From Nitrincola sp. A-D6 (GTDB lineage Bacteria > Pseudomonadota > Gammaproteobacteria > Pseudomonadales > Balneatricaceae): DNA of 54,923 bases. The position numbers and the translations under genes are program-made. The notes beneath the pieces are model-generated. The model was not told the DNA's origin. It did not search any database and saw nothing but the letters and a program-made list of their open reading frames with translations. Location of the stretch: NCBI RefSeq assembly GCF_000764495.1, contig NZ_JRLB01000022.1, positions 1-54,923 on the forward strand, read 5' to 3'. Below are positions 41,548 through 54,101 of this stretch, piece after piece; position 1 is the first letter of the stretch; each line of letters begins with the position of its first letter.

Positions 41548-41679
41548 TCAGTCTTGGGCGGCATCTTCCAGAGCTTCACCACCGCGCTGAACATCCTTGC
41601 CTACACCCTCAACGGTATTACAACCCGACAATACAAACGCGGCCATTAACAGCAGAAATACAATCGATTGCTTTTTCAT
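41548..41679 (-). CDS. Entericidin-like small lipoprotein
   Basis: A 43-residue lipoprotein: basic start MKKQS, hydrophobic core, lipobox LSGC with Cys at residue 20, then NTVEGVGKDVQRGGEALEDA, the EcnA/EcnB-type mature sequence. In E. coli entericidins are a toxin/antidote pair; here only one is seen, so the role is open. AAGG precedes the ATG. The rest of the gap to 42016 shows no gene. Confidence 0.85.
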   Translation of the reverse strand: MKKQSIVFLLLMAAFVLSGCNTVEGVGKDVQRGGEALEDAAQD

Positions 41680-42016
41680 ATGCTTAAACCTTATTTAGTT
41701 TGCAGTACACCAGCTGCTGATGCAGCAAGATTATCCAGCAGTATCCAGTATAGCAGCATTACACATCTGTAATGCACAATCATATAACACCAACCAAATC
41801 AGCTTTTGTCAGGTTTGCTGCATGTATTGAGCTAAACCTGACAAACAAAACACTATAACTTACGAAGACAGTTGTAACTCCTGAGTTAATAAGAGCTTTC
41901 AGCCAACCCGATTAAGAAAATCCTGCCTGGTACAAAAATTGCTCATCTCTGGTACGACCCACTCAAGGCCGTCATTCACACCATAAAACCTGTCACAACA
42001 ATGAGGAACGTAACTT

Positions 42017-42376
42017 ATGGCACATGTAACCTTTAAAAGCAGCCTGCATCAAGACAAACGCAGCTATGCCGTCGCGGGTAGCCACACACAAACCGTTTTA
42101 CAAATGGCAAAAGAAAATCATATCCCAATTGACTTCGGTTGCCAGAATGGCGAGTGCGGCACTTGTCTGGTTGAAGTTACCAGTCTGGATCAAACCCGTC
42201 CGATGGGTGGCCCCTTAAACCCGCGTGAAACCACTGTTTTGAAAGAGATGGGCAAGATAAGCCAGGCTCAGATAGATAAAATGCTCGTCGATGACATTCC
42301 TCCATCACCCTGGCGGTTGGCCTGTCAGATGATTATGCGCGATGAAGATATTCTGGTTGAATACCCCAGCGAATAG
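42017..42376 (+). CDS. 2Fe-2S ferredoxin resembling FeSII (Shethna protein II)
   Basis: A 119-residue plant-type ferredoxin with Cys at 42, 47, 50 and 103 (FGCQNGECGTC and RLACQ). The long helical insert between the third and fourth Cys (PRETTVLKEMGKISQAQIDK, then DDIPPSPWRLACQ) matches Azotobacter FeSII, which protects nitrogenase from oxygen by complex formation. No nif genes lie in this window, so the partner is unknown. GAGGAACG lies upstream of the ATG. Single-gene unit. Confidence 0.8.
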   Translation: MAHVTFKSSLHQDKRSYAVAGSHTQTVLQMAKENHIPIDFGCQNGECGTCLVEVTSLDQTRPMGGPLNPRETTVLKEMGKISQAQIDKMLVDDIPPSPWRLACQMIMRDEDILVEYPSE

Positions 42377-42384
42377 CTCAACCA

Positions 42385-42414
42385 ACCGAACCGCATCGTC
42401 AGGTGCGGTTGGTT
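42385..42414. terminator. Possible hairpin between ferredoxin and radC
   Basis: AACCGAACCGCA pairs with TGCGGTTGGTT (one bulge) across 8 bases, between convergent genes. No T-run on either side. Confidence 0.4.
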
Positions 42415-42431
42415 AACCCCAAAACGGTCAA

Positions 42432-43106
42432 TTACAGCCAACCGCGCTCGGCAAAAGACACCACCTCGGTATCACCAATGACCATATGATCTAACACGCG
42501 AATATCTACCAAAGATAAGGCTTCACAAAGTCTCTCGGTAATCTGTCGATCCGCCTGAGACGGTTCAGCAATACCGGAAGGATGGTTATGCGACAGTATC
42601 AGCGCCGCTGCATTACACTCAAGCGCTAACTTGACCACCTCACGAGGATATACAGAGGCCGCATTAATGGTACCGTAGAACAACGCTTCATAGCGTATCA
42701 CCCGGTGACGGTTATCCAGCAGCAGACAGGCAAACACTTCCCTTGGTTCATGGCGCAAACGAGCCGACAGGTATTGTCGAACCGCCTGAGGGCTTTCCAA
42801 TGCCGAATCTCTCACCAAGCATGCCTCAAGGTGACGCCGCGACATCTCCATCACCGCTTGTAATTGCGCATACTTGGCGCGTCCCAGCCCCGGGGCATGA
42901 CAAAAGGCCGTTTCGTTGCACTCCATCAGCGGCCTGAGCCCACCGAAATGCGCCAGCAGCTCACGCGCCAGATCTACGGCGGTTTTACCACTGACACCCG
43001 TGCGCAGAAAAATCGCCAGAAGCTCTGCATCAGACAAGGCCGCCGCCCCCTGTGCCAACAGCTTTTCTCTTGGGCGTTCAGCTTCAGGCCAGTCTCGAAT
43101 AGTCAT
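42432..43106 (-). CDS. radC: RadC-family JAMM-domain protein
   Basis: A 224-residue protein: N-terminal helix-hairpin-helix region ([26 protein letters not shown]) and a JAMM metal-binding motif [16 protein letters not shown]. Despite the name its DNA repair role is disputed. The ATG at 43106 is preferred over upstream frame: AAGGAGG lies 5 bases before it and the product starts [15 protein letters not shown]. Divergent from coaBC, as in Pseudomonas. Confidence 0.94.
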   Translation of the reverse strand: MTIRDWPEAERPREKLLAQGAAALSDAELLAIFLRTGVSGKTAVDLARELLAHFGGLRPLMECNETAFCHAPGLGRAKYAQLQAVMEMSRRHLEACLVRDSALESPQAVRQYLSARLRHEPREVFACLLLDNRHRVIRYEALFYGTINAASVYPREVVKLALECNAAALILSHNHPSGIAEPSQADRQITERLCEALSLVDIRVLDHMVIGDTEVVSFAERGWL

Positions 43107-43225
43107 ATTCACCTCCTTGTGGTGTACAAGGGCAAGTTCCGTCCTGCCCCGCTCTACGCAAATGCACAATGAGATGGTATCTTAGCGTCTTATTTCATTG
43201 CTTGGAACCTTCGGACCTCCCGGGT

Positions 43226-44456
43226 ATGCATAGACTTACTAACAGACAAATTCTGATCGGAATAACCGGTGGTATTGCGGCTTATAAAAGTGCCGAGCTG
43301 ACTCGCTTGCTGAAAAAGGCCGGGGCGGATGTACGCATTGTTATGACGCCGGCCGCAACAGAGTTTATTACCCCCCTGACACTGCCAGGCACTTTCCGGC
43401 CACCCTGTACACCTCCACCTGCTTGATCCCGAAGCAGAAGCCGGCATGGGACATATAGAGCTGGCAAAATGGGCTGACCTGATCCTGATAGCACCGGCCA
43501 GCGCCGACTTTATTGCCCGCTGTGCGGCAGGTATGGGTAATGACCTGCTCACAACCCTGTGTCTGGCAACAACCGCACCGGTCTGCCTGGCTCCCGCGAT
43601 GAATCAGGCGATGTGGCGAGACCCACATACGCAAAGCAATATCGACTCGCTAAAAGCCACCGGCATGAAAGTGTTTGGTCCCGATTCAGGCGAACAGGCC
43701 TGTGGCGATACAGGACCAGGTCGGATGCTGGAACCCCAGTCACTGGCGGAACTCGCCGCTGCTGAATTTGAGCACCTGGCACTCAGTGGTAAAACGGTGT
43801 TTATTACCGCTGGCCCAACCCGCGAGCCACTTGATCCCGTAAGGTTTATATCCAATCACAGCTCCGGCAAAATGGGCTATGCCCTGGCGCAGGCCGCTGT
43901 GGATGCCGGAGCGCGGGTCAAGCTGATCAGCGGTCCGGTCAATCTGACGGCACCTGAACGGGTTGAGTGCATACAGGTTGAGACAGCTGAAGAGATGCTA
44001 ACAGCGTCAATGGAAGGTATAAACAGCTGCGACCTGTTTATCGGTGCGGCTGCCGTAGCCGATTACCGACCTGTTGCCGTTGCTGAGCACAAGATCAAAA
44101 AGGGTAACGAAGAGATCATGGAGCTGCGGCTGGTCAAAAATCCCGATATTATTGCCAGTGTTGCTGCCTTAACTCAGCGCCCCTTTACCGTAGGATTTGC
44201 CGCTGAAACCCATGATCTACTGAATTATGCACGCAGCAAACTGGCGCGCAAAAAGCTTGATTTGATTATTGCTAATGATGTGTCTGTAGCTGGGATAGGC
44301 TTTAACAGTGACGAAAACCGGGTGACGCTGGTCAGTAACACTCATGAAGTAGAGTTACCACAAACATCAAAACGGCTGCTGGCACGACAGCTTATCGAAC
44401 AGATCGCTCAACACTTTAACGAACAGATGACACTCAATGAAAAAATTACAGGTTAA
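43226..44456 (+). CDS. coaBC: Bifunctional phosphopantothenoylcysteine decarboxylase/synthetase, frameshifted
   Basis: A ~409-residue CoA-biosynthesis enzyme. CoaC part: [17 protein letters not shown] (FMN site), [27 protein letters not shown]. CoaB part: [43 protein letters not shown]. The frame breaks at 43385-43386, where one extra C appears; removing it gives [20 protein letters not shown], the normal sequence. The enzyme is essential in most bacteria, so this is almost surely an error in the sequence. Overlaps dut by 20 bases. Confidence 0.93.
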
Positions 44457-44894
44457 AATTCTCGACCCCCGCATTGGAACAAGTTTCCCGCTGCCCAGCT
44501 ACGCCACTCCGGGATCAGCCGGACTGGATTTACGTGCCTGTCTGGATCAAGCCTTGACACTGCAACCTGGCCAAACTGAATTGATCCCAACCGGATTGGC
44601 CATACACATTGAAGATCCACAACTCTGTGCCATGATTCTGCCGCGCTCCGGTCTGGGCCATAAGCACGGCATCGTGCTGGGCAACCTGGTCGGTCTGATC
44701 GACTCGGATTATCAGGGCCAGTTATTTGTTTCCTGCTGGAACCGTAGCGATACAGCCTTTGTTATGGAACCCGGCGAGCGCATGGCACAACTGGTACTCG
44801 TTCCAGTGGTGCAGGCAGACTTTGAGCTTGTCAGTGAGTTTACTGACAGTGATCGTGGCGATGGTGGCTTTGGCTCATCAGGCGCCACTGAAAA

Positions 44895-44898
<4 letters not shown>
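44437..44898 (+). CDS. dut: dUTP diphosphatase
   Basis: A 153-residue homotrimeric dUTPase that removes dUTP and makes dUMP. The five motifs are visible, including [43 protein letters not shown] and the C-terminal [10 protein letters not shown]. Starts inside the end of coaBC and overlaps the algC start by 4 bases: one operon. Confidence 0.96.
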
Positions 44899-47244
<2,346 letters not shown>

Positions 47245-47263
47245 ACCCTCAGGGACCAAATGA

Positions 47264-47877
47264 ATGACTGATAAGCAGCAGTTGAAAATCTCCCGTCGTG
47301 AGCAGATCCTTCAAGCACTGGCGCAGATGCTGGAAGTAAACCCCGGCCAACGCATCACCACGCAGCCTTAGCCCGTGAAGTTGGCGTGTCTGAGGCAGCC
47401 CTCTATCGTCACTTTCCCAGTAAAGCACGGATGTTCGAGGGCCTGATCGGTTTTATCGAAGAAACACTCTTCACCCGCATCAGACTGATCGTGACCTCGG
47501 ATGCCAACGGCATACGTCAGTGTGAACAAATTTTAACTCTATTATTGGCATTTGTAGAAAAAAATCCGGGTATGGCCAGGATTCTAACGGCTGATGCGCT
47601 GTCAGGTGAAACCGACAGACTGCGCAGCCAGGTCAATCAACTGTTTGAGCGCATGGAAACTCAACTGAAACAGATCATGCGTGAAGCGGAGCAAAAGGAA
47701 GGGATTAGAACCCGTATTCCGGCAGGTTCCTGTGCAAACCTGCTGATGGCAACAGCTGAAGGGCGGATACGTCAGTTTGTACGCAGTGAATTTCGCCGCC
47801 GTCCAACCGAACACTGGCCGGAACAGTGGCCTCGCTTGGCTGAAGGGTTATTCCGGCGTGACACGCAAAATGGATGA
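47264..47877 (+). CDS. slmA: Nucleoid occlusion protein SlmA, frameshifted
   Basis: A ~204-residue TetR-family DNA-binding protein that blocks Z-ring assembly over the nucleoid. N-terminus SRREQILQALAQMLEVNPG, then in the second frame the helix-turn-helix (LAREVGVSEAALYRHFPSKA) and FEGLIGFIEETLFTRI. Restoring one C at 47361 joins them as RITTAALAREVG. Its 3' end overlaps the convergent yibQ gene by 30 bases. Confidence 0.9.
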
Positions 47878-48693
47878 GGAGCCAGCAGACGGCTCATCAA
47901 CTCGCTGAGCCGTCTGCAGCTTACGCTGCTGATACTGATGCAAGCGCTGCAGATCGGCTTCCTGCATCAAAAAAGCAGATGCCGAAACCAACTGAATACC
48001 TAACTCATCCAGCAAAGGCAAGCCCTGTTTCAGGTACTCCACAGTCACGGGATAGGGATGCCCTATTACCACGACCGAACCCTCCGTTTTTGCCACCTCT
48101 ATCGCATGAAGGAACTGCTGCTCAACATAGTCAGCGGTGACTTCATGATCCAGAAATACCTTGCGCTCCAGTACCGGTACGCGCTCTTCTCTGGCAATAT
48201 CAGCAGCCAGGGTTTCAGCCGTGGTTCGGCTGTCTAGGTAAAAAAGATCACGTTCACGAGCAACCTCCATCACCCAGCGCATCGGCTGTTCCTGTTGTGT
48301 CAACAGGCTACCCATGTGGTTATTCAAGCCACGTGCTCGTGGCAGGGAGTCCAGGTTACTATTGAGTACCTGCTTAAACTCCTGCTCCGATAAGTGTGGA
48401 TACAGACCACCAGGACCCAGGGGGAGATTAGCCAGATTAGCCATAGGCGCATGCAAAATAATTTCTTTACCGCGCAGCTCTGCCAGACGAGCCAGGTGAG
48501 TCGCATGAGGCGTAAACGGTAGCACCGCGTAGGTCACCGGCCCTGGAAGCGCAAGTATTGCCTGCCCCTGCATCAAATTAGGACCCAGATCGTCAATCAC
48601 CAGCACCATGCGAGGCGATAGCTCATCTCCCCAGAGTGGCAGACACAGTAAACTCGCCCAGAGCAATAACCCGCTGTATATCCTGTTTTTCAA
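47848..48693 (-). CDS. yibQ: Divergent polysaccharide deacetylase family protein (YibQ-like)
   Basis: A 281-residue exported protein. Signal peptide to about residue 22 (LLCLPLWG). The domain begins MVLVIDDLGPN, then ILHAPMANL, GLNNHMGSLLT and VVVIGHPYPVT, the divergent polysaccharide deacetylase pattern. It lies 7 bases downstream of ctpA in the gpmI-envC-ctpA-yibQ order known in gammaproteobacteria, so an envelope/peptidoglycan-related role is inferred; enzyme activity is not established. Confidence 0.85.
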   Translation of the reverse strand: MKNRIYSGLLLWASLLCLPLWGDELSPRMVLVIDDLGPNLMQGQAILALPGPVTYAVLPFTPHATHLARLAELRGKEIILHAPMANLANLPLGPGGLYPHLSEQEFKQVLNSNLDSLPRARGLNNHMGSLLTQQEQPMRWVMEVARERDLFYLDSRTTAETLAADIAREERVPVLERKVFLDHEVTADYVEQQFLHAIEVAKTEGSVVVIGHPYPVTVEYLKQGLPLLDELGIQLVSASAFLMQEADLQRLHQYQQRKLQTAQRVDEPSAGSSSILRVTPE

Positions 48694-48700
48694 ACGAGTC

Positions 48701-49984
48701 TCAGCCTCTGTCTGGCCGCAAAATGTTAAGTGCCTTGAGCAAATTCAGTGCCTCATAAAGCTGGTAATCACGTTGCCCAAGCGGCTCTTCAGCTTCAACG
48801 TTGACTTCAGCCGGATTATTACCCTGTAAATGACCGCTTAAGTCACGTTCCCGAAGCTGACTTGCTTGCGCCTCAATGTGGGTAATACGCGCATCTTCCA
48901 CGACCACATCCGGGTGTATGCCATCAGCCTGGATAGAACGTCCATTCGGCGTGTAGTAACGAGCTGTGGTTAATTTCACCCCACGATCGACACTCACCGG
49001 CAAGATAGTTTGTACCGAGCCTTTACCAAAGCTGTCTGTTCCCATAACAATTGCCCGACGGTGATCCTGCAAGGCACCAGCAACAATTTCTGACGCAGAG
49101 GCCGAACCGGCATTGATCAGCACCACCACAGGAATCTCACCGGCAGCCGTTTCCGGTGTGGCACTGAAACTCAGCTCAGAATTAGGCAGACGACCATCGG
49201 TATAAACGATCAATCCATCAGAGAGGAAAGCATCACTCACCTGAACTGCGGCTTGAAGCACTCCACCCGGGTTATTACGCAGATCCAAAACGATACCCTT
49301 GAGCTCCCCCATGGCCTTCAATGCTTCAATAGAACGAGTAAGTTGTTCAGCGGTATTATTCTGAAACTGGCTGATACGGATCATGCCATAGCTGGTTTCC
49401 AACAACCGATGTCGCACACTGGTCACACTGATTGACGCACGTTCCAGTGTTAACTCAAACGGCTTTTCTATGCCCTCTCGCATCAATGTCAAGGTGATAC
49501 TGGTACCAATTTGACCACGCATTTTATCCACCGCCTCATTGAGGCTGACACCCTGAATCGACTCATCACCAATTTTAGTGATCAGATCACCGGCCTGGAT
49601 TCCAGCTCGCTGCGCTGGCGTATCATCAATCGGTGCAATGACCCGGATAAAACCATCCTGCAAACCCACCTCAATACCCAAGCCGCCAAACTGCCCGGAA
49701 GTATGCACCTGTAAATTCTCATAGGCTTTGGCGTCCAGATAAGCCGAGTGAGGATCCAGACCACTTAGCATCCCGCGAATAGCATCCTCAAGCAGTTTTT
49801 TATCTGATACCGGCTCGACATAAGCCGACTTGATACGATCAAATACCTCGGCAAACAAACGCAACTCTTCTACTGGAATAGACACTGTTTCGGTATCAGC
49901 CTCTTCCGCCGCCACCAACTGAGAACAAATTAACGCAAACAGTGTAATCGGCAATAAAACGTGATACATGCGTAAACCTTTCAT
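48701..49984 (-). CDS. ctpA: Carboxy-terminal processing protease CtpA (S41)
   Basis: A 427-residue exported protease. Signal peptide ends about residue 26 (LVAAEE). A PDZ domain spans about residues 95-170 (FGGLGIEVGLQDGFIRVIAP, AGDLITKIGD). The catalytic Ser lies in AGSASASEIVAGALQD, and Lys in GTDSFGKGSVQTI. Lies between envC and yibQ in one operon. In Pseudomonas CtpA-type proteases cut peptidoglycan hydrolases; likely here too, but inferred. Confidence 0.93.
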   Translation of the reverse strand: MKGLRMYHVLLPITLFALICSQLVAAEEADTETVSIPVEELRLFAEVFDRIKSAYVEPVSDKKLLEDAIRGMLSGLDPHSAYLDAKAYENLQVHTSGQFGGLGIEVGLQDGFIRVIAPIDDTPAQRAGIQAGDLITKIGDESIQGVSLNEAVDKMRGQIGTSITLTLMREGIEKPFELTLERASISVTSVRHRLLETSYGMIRISQFQNNTAEQLTRSIEALKAMGELKGIVLDLRNNPGGVLQAAVQVSDAFLSDGLIVYTDGRLPNSELSFSATPETAAGEIPVVVLINAGSASASEIVAGALQDHRRAIVMGTDSFGKGSVQTILPVSVDRGVKLTTARYYTPNGRSIQADGIHPDVVVEDARITHIEAQASQLRERDLSGHLQGNNPAEVNVEAEEPLGQRDYQLYEALNLLKALNILRPDRG

Positions 49985-50006
49985 AACTCGATCCTTTGGT
50001 GCCAGT

Positions 50007-51146
50007 TTAAGGCTGTTTCAGCCATTGAGACGGATTTACCGGTGTTCCCTGATGACGGATAGAAAAATAAAGTCCGGTTTCTTCATTACCACCACTATTA
50101 CCTGCCGTAGCGATAGCCTGTCCTGTTGTCACCCAATCGCCGGGTTCGAACAACAAGGTTTGGTTTTGACCATACAGGCTCATATAGCCCGAACCATGAT
50201 CCAGTATCAGCACCAGCCCATAACCACGCAACCAGTCAGAAAATACTACACGCCCATGGTGGACCGCTTTGACCTCTGCACCCGCCTGGCCTGCAATCAA
50301 CAACCCTTCAAAGGCAACACCGCTGCGCTGATGGCCATAGCTGCGTAGCAAGCGGCCCTGCAATGGCCAAGGCAATTCACCCTTTAACTTGGCAAACTGC
50401 TGGTTATCCTGTGCCAGTCGAGCCGCTTCCAGAGAGCGCTGGATATCGGCCAATAGTGCCTCAAGCTCTTCCTGGTCACGGCGAAGACTCTCAAGCCGCT
50501 GCTGCTCTTGCTGCTGAGCTCTGGCTAACTGTACTACCGCTGCCTGGCGATCGGCCCGCGCCTTTTCCAGTTGCTGCTGTTCAATTGCCAGTTGGGATCG
50601 TCTCTCAGCTATTTGCTGTTCGGTTGACCCTATCTGTATACGCGTTGTTCCCAAACTATCCAGTTGGTGCTGATAAGCCTGCAATTGTTCGGTCAACTCG
50701 GTATTCACATAATCATAATAGCGCAGCATACGACCCAGACGCTCAGGGTCTTCCTGCTTCAACAGCAATTGCAAGCGTGGTTGCCGCCCCTGACGATACT
50801 GTTCCTGAATCAACTGCTCAATCAAATCACGGCGTTCCTCCAGCGCAGCCTCAAGCTCCGTACGCTGGCTCTGCAAACCGTGCATATCTTCACCCAGTTG
50901 CAGCAACTCCTGATCAAGTGTACGTAACTCAGCCGTTACCCGACCTATGGCACGCTCAGCCTGTGCCAGTGCCTGCTGCTCATCCTGACGCTGCCGTTCT
51001 TGCTCTGCTATACGTTTTTGGACCTGTGCAACTTCCTGCTTCAGCCTGTCGAGCTGCACCTGGGTTGCCTGCTGATCCTGTGCCAAGACAGAGCCAGCAC
51101 ACATCAGCAGCCCAGGTAACAGAAAGACTAAAATACGCTTGAACAC
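50007..51146 (-). CDS. envC: Septal amidase activator EnvC-like, degenerate LytM domain
   Basis: A 379-residue periplasmic protein: signal peptide ending SVLAQ (residue 22), a long coiled coil (~25-245) and a C-terminal LytM/M23 domain. Catalytic residues are lost: the usual H-x-x-x-D reads AFEGLLI, and the HLHFE-type motif reads GLYFSIRHQG. This is the EnvC pattern, in which the domain activates amidases rather than cutting. FtsEX, its known partner, is encoded at 22731-24369. Between gpmI and ctpA. Confidence 0.9.
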   Translation of the reverse strand: MFKRILVFLLPGLLMCAGSVLAQDQQATQVQLDRLKQEVAQVQKRIAEQERQRQDEQQALAQAERAIGRVTAELRTLDQELLQLGEDMHGLQSQRTELEAALEERRDLIEQLIQEQYRQGRQPRLQLLLKQEDPERLGRMLRYYDYVNTELTEQLQAYQHQLDSLGTTRIQIGSTEQQIAERRSQLAIEQQQLEKARADRQAAVVQLARAQQQEQQRLESLRRDQEELEALLADIQRSLEAARLAQDNQQFAKLKGELPWPLQGRLLRSYGHQRSGVAFEGLLIAGQAGAEVKAVHHGRVVFSDWLRGYGLVLILDHGSGYMSLYGQNQTLLFEPGDWVTTGQAIATAGNSGGNEETGLYFSIRHQGTPVNPSQWLKQP

Positions 51147-51183
51147 CAGGCGAATCAGCTTAAATCAACCAATGACTGCCCCG

Positions 51184-52707
51184 TCATCTCGGTGGGGGCT
51201 GAAGATCCATCAAGTACAGCAGGGTGGGCGCCAAATCACATAAGGCACCATCACGAAGCTGAACCTTCGCGGCCCGAGGTCCGTCATAAATAAGCGCTAC
51301 AGGCCAGATAGTATGCGAGGTATGTGGCTGACCGGTTTGCGGGTCTTGCATCATCTCCACATTACCATGATCAGCTGTGATCAGCGTTTCGCCATCGACA
51401 GAGCGCATCGCCTCGAGAACCCGACCAATACATTGATCGACAACCTCAACGGCTTTAACGGCCGCATCAAACTTACCGGAATGCCCTACCATGTCACCAT
51501 TGGCAAAATTACACACTATCAGGTCAAACCGGCGACTCTTAATGGCTTCAACAAGTTTATCAGTGACTTCAAAGGCACTCATCTCCGGCTTCAGGTCATA
51601 GGTGGCTACCTGAGGGGAGGGCACCAGGATGCGTTCTTCACCGGGGTAAACAGCTTCCTGTCCACCATTAAAGAAAAAGGTGACATGCGCGTACTTTTCC
51701 GTTTCCGAAATACGTAACTGCGTTTTACCTAATGTGGATAAATACTCACCCAGGTCATTATGCAGTGCTGTCGGTGGGAAAGCGCACTCAGCGTTAATAT
51801 CGGCCGCATATTCAGTAAATGTCACATAGCTGACAAGTTCAGGCTGTTTTTGACGCTGAAAGCCACTAAATTCATCACCCTCAGTAAATGCCCGTGTAAT
51901 TTCGCGCGCCCGGTCCGGACGAAAATTGGCAAAAATAATAGCATCTCCGTCACTGATAACCCCTTTGGGGTGACCTGACATATCGGTAATGACGGTGGGT
52001 TTGACAAATTCATCATTTTCATCACGCGTATAGGCTTCAACCAGCGCCTGCTGGGCTGATTGCGCATAAAACTCACCCTGCCCCAACGTCATTACATCAT
52101 AGGCCTGCTGAACGCGATCCCAGCGGTTATCACGATCCATAGCATAATAACGCCCGGTGACCGTGGCGACCGCACCACAACCAAGGCGCTTGAACAAGGC
52201 ATCAGCCTTTTCCAGTGAAGGCTCAGCCGAACGGGGTGGCATATCACGGCCATCCAGTATCGCATGCAGATAGACTTTTTTTATGCCCCGCTTGAACGCC
52301 ATCTCAATCAGTGTAAACAAATGCATCTCGTGGCTATGTACGCCACCGGGAGACAAAAGCCCTGCTACGTGTAACGCCGTACCCTTTTCTAACACTTTGT
52401 CCATTGCGGCGGTCAACGCTGGATTTGTAAAGAAGTCGCCATCCTGAATGGATTTGGAAATACGGGTGAAGTTTTGATAAACCACCCGTCCAGCACCAAT
52501 ATTCATATGACCGACTTCTGAATTGCCCATCTGCCCTTCAGGTAATCCAACCGCCAAGCCAGATGTTGCAATACGCGAGTTAGGGTTAGAGGCCAGTAAA
52601 GCATCCCAGTTTGGAGTGTTAGCCGCATCGATTGCAGATGAAGGTGTTGACTCAACACCGAAACCATCAAGAATTATCAGTGCTTTGGTTGATCGATTAT
52701 CGCTCAT
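51184..52707 (-). CDS. gpmI: 2,3-bisphosphoglycerate-independent phosphoglycerate mutase
   Basis: A 507-residue glycolytic enzyme using Mn. The phosphoserine is at residue 63 in [16 protein letters not shown]. Metal-ligand segments are [30 protein letters not shown] and [11 protein letters not shown]. First gene of the gpmI-envC-ctpA-yibQ operon, and divergent from yibN-grxC-secB. Confidence 0.96.
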   Translation of the reverse strand: MSDNRSTKALIILDGFGVESTPSSAIDAANTPNWDALLASNPNSRIATSGLAVGLPEGQMGNSEVGHMNIGAGRVVYQNFTRISKSIQDGDFFTNPALTAAMDKVLEKGTALHVAGLLSPGGVHSHEMHLFTLIEMAFKRGIKKVYLHAILDGRDMPPRSAEPSLEKADALFKRLGCGAVATVTGRYYAMDRDNRWDRVQQAYDVMTLGQGEFYAQSAQQALVEAYTRDENDEFVKPTVITDMSGHPKGVISDGDAIIFANFRPDRAREITRAFTEGDEFSGFQRQKQPELVSYVTFTEYAADINAECAFPPTALHNDLGEYLSTLGKTQLRISETEKYAHVTFFFNGGQEAVYPGEERILVPSPQVATYDLKPEMSAFEVTDKLVEAIKSRRFDLIVCNFANGDMVGHSGKFDAAVKAVEVVDQCIGRVLEAMRSVDGETLITADHGNVEMMQDPQTGQPHTSHTIWPVALIYDGPRAAKVQLRDGALCDLAPTLLYLMDLQPPPR

Positions 52708-52860
52708 AGTCGGCCATCTGTTTCAGAAAGTGAAAAATATAATCATTTTACTGACTATCCGCCATTAAGGCTAACACAGATACGTTTAACCCTTATCCCC
52801 GGGAGTCGTACATTGTATACTTGCTAAAGTTATTTTTGAGTTCACAGAACGGAACCCCTG

Positions 52861-53275
52861 ATGGAAAAATTTTGAGTTTGTTGGCAACCACCCTCTAATC
52901 GTCAGTGCCTGGCTGATCACACTTGCAGTTTTACTGTGGACAGAAAAAAGGAAATCCGGTCGTTCAGTTACACCAGCTGAAGCCACCCGTATGATCAACA
53001 AAGAATCGGCGGTGCTTCTGGATATTCGTACTAAAAAGGAATGGGATACAGGCTATATTGCCAACTCCCGACATATTCCGTTTGCAGAACTGGACAAGCG
53101 CATCACTGAGTTGGACAGTTTGAAGGACAAATCTATCATTATCGTCTGCAATCTGGGCCAGACGGCAGGTAGTGCAGGCAAGAAACTGAAAGCCAATGGT
53201 TTTACCGAGGTCACACGCCTGGCCGGTGGCATTACCGAGTGGAAAGCTCAGCATCTCCCTATAGTGAAGAAATAA
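52861..53275 (+). CDS. yibN: Membrane-anchored rhodanese YibN, frameshifted near the start
   Basis: A ~138-residue protein with one N-terminal helix (HPLIVSAWLITLAVLLWTEK) and a rhodanese domain (LLDIRTKKEWDTGYI, catalytic-Cys loop VCNLGQTAGS, LAGGITEWKAQHLP). The ATG at 52861 reads MEKF then a stop; the conserved EFVGNHPLI follows in another frame. Loss of two T, or gain of one, in the run at 52870-52873 explains it. First gene of yibN-grxC-secB; grxC starts 3 bases after its stop. Confidence 0.85.
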
Positions 53276-53278
53276 CCC

Positions 53279-53539
53279 ATGGTTAAAATTACAATCTACA
53301 CCACCCGAACCTGCCCTTTTTGTCATAGAGCAAAGTATCTGCTCGACAAGAAAAAAGCTGTTTATGAAGAGATAGATGTCGGCAGCTCACCCGAGTTACG
53401 CCAGGAAATGGTTCAGCGCAGTGGTCGCAACACGGTTCCGCAGATATTCATTAACAGCCTGCATGTCGGCGGTTGTGATGAGCTCTACGAACTGGATATA
53501 GAGAGCAAGCTGGATCCACTGCTCGATCAACCCGCTTAA
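53279..53539 (+). CDS. grxC: Glutaredoxin 3
   Basis: An 86-residue glutaredoxin with the dithiol site TCPFCHRAK, cis-Pro motif NTVPQIFI and the glutathione-binding GGCDELYEL. Immediately downstream of yibN, upstream of secB. Confidence 0.95.
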   Translation: MVKITIYTTRTCPFCHRAKYLLDKKKAVYEEIDVGSSPELRQEMVQRSGRNTVPQIFINSLHVGGCDELYELDIESKLDPLLDQPA

Positions 53540-53563
53540 TTAAACCGACGAAGGATTTGTACC

Positions 53564-54045
53564 ATGCCGAAAACCAAGCCACACCACAATTTGCATTACA
53601 GCGCGTCTTCCTTAAAGACGTTTCACTGGAAACACCTGAAGGCTCATCTGTTTTCACTAAAGGCTGGAAGCCCGATGTCAAACTGGACCTGAACAGCAAG
53701 ACCAGTCGTCTAGATGACAGCCACTATGAAGTCGTACTGACATTGACGGTAACAATTAAAAATGATGGCGCTACGGCACTGTTGATAGAACTACAACAAG
53801 CTGGAATTTTTCTAATTAGCGGCCTTGAAGATCAGCAACTTGCACACACACTAGGCGCTTTTTGCCCAAGCATTCTGTTTCCTTATGCTCGTGAAGCCGT
53901 TGACAGTTTCATGACCCGTGCCAGCTTCCCTCCACTGATGCTTGCTCCGGTTAACTTTGACGCACTCTATGCACAGCAGTTGCAACAGAAAGCTGATCAG
54001 CAGAAAGCAGCTGAAGACAAACCGGCACCGGAAGAAACTCACTAA
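53564..54045 (+). CDS. secB: Protein-export chaperone SecB, frameshifted in the first codons
   Basis: A ~161-residue cytoplasmic chaperone that hands unfolded precursors to Sec[65 protein letters not shown] and [14 protein letters not shown] match SecB. The ATG at 53564, 8 bases after AAGGA, is out of frame with the rest by one base: adding a G gives [13 protein letters not shown]. An in-frame TTG at 53557 would add YHAENQ, which is less natural. The error is probably in the sequence. Confidence 0.93.
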
Positions 54046-54065
54046 ACCAGTGGACTTACACGCAC

Positions 54066-54101
54066 GACAGCCGTAGCGATCAATATCACGTTGCGGCTGT
54101 C
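54066..54101. terminator. Hairpin between secB and the DTW-domain gene
   Basis: GACAGCCG pairs with CGGCTGTC around a 20-base loop, overlapping the end of the convergent downstream gene. No T-run. Confidence 0.4.

Noticed and set aside
50363..51142. Plus-strand frame of about 259 codons opposite envC
   Set aside because: Low-complexity Pro/Ala antisense of the envC coiled coil; no RBS and no family features.
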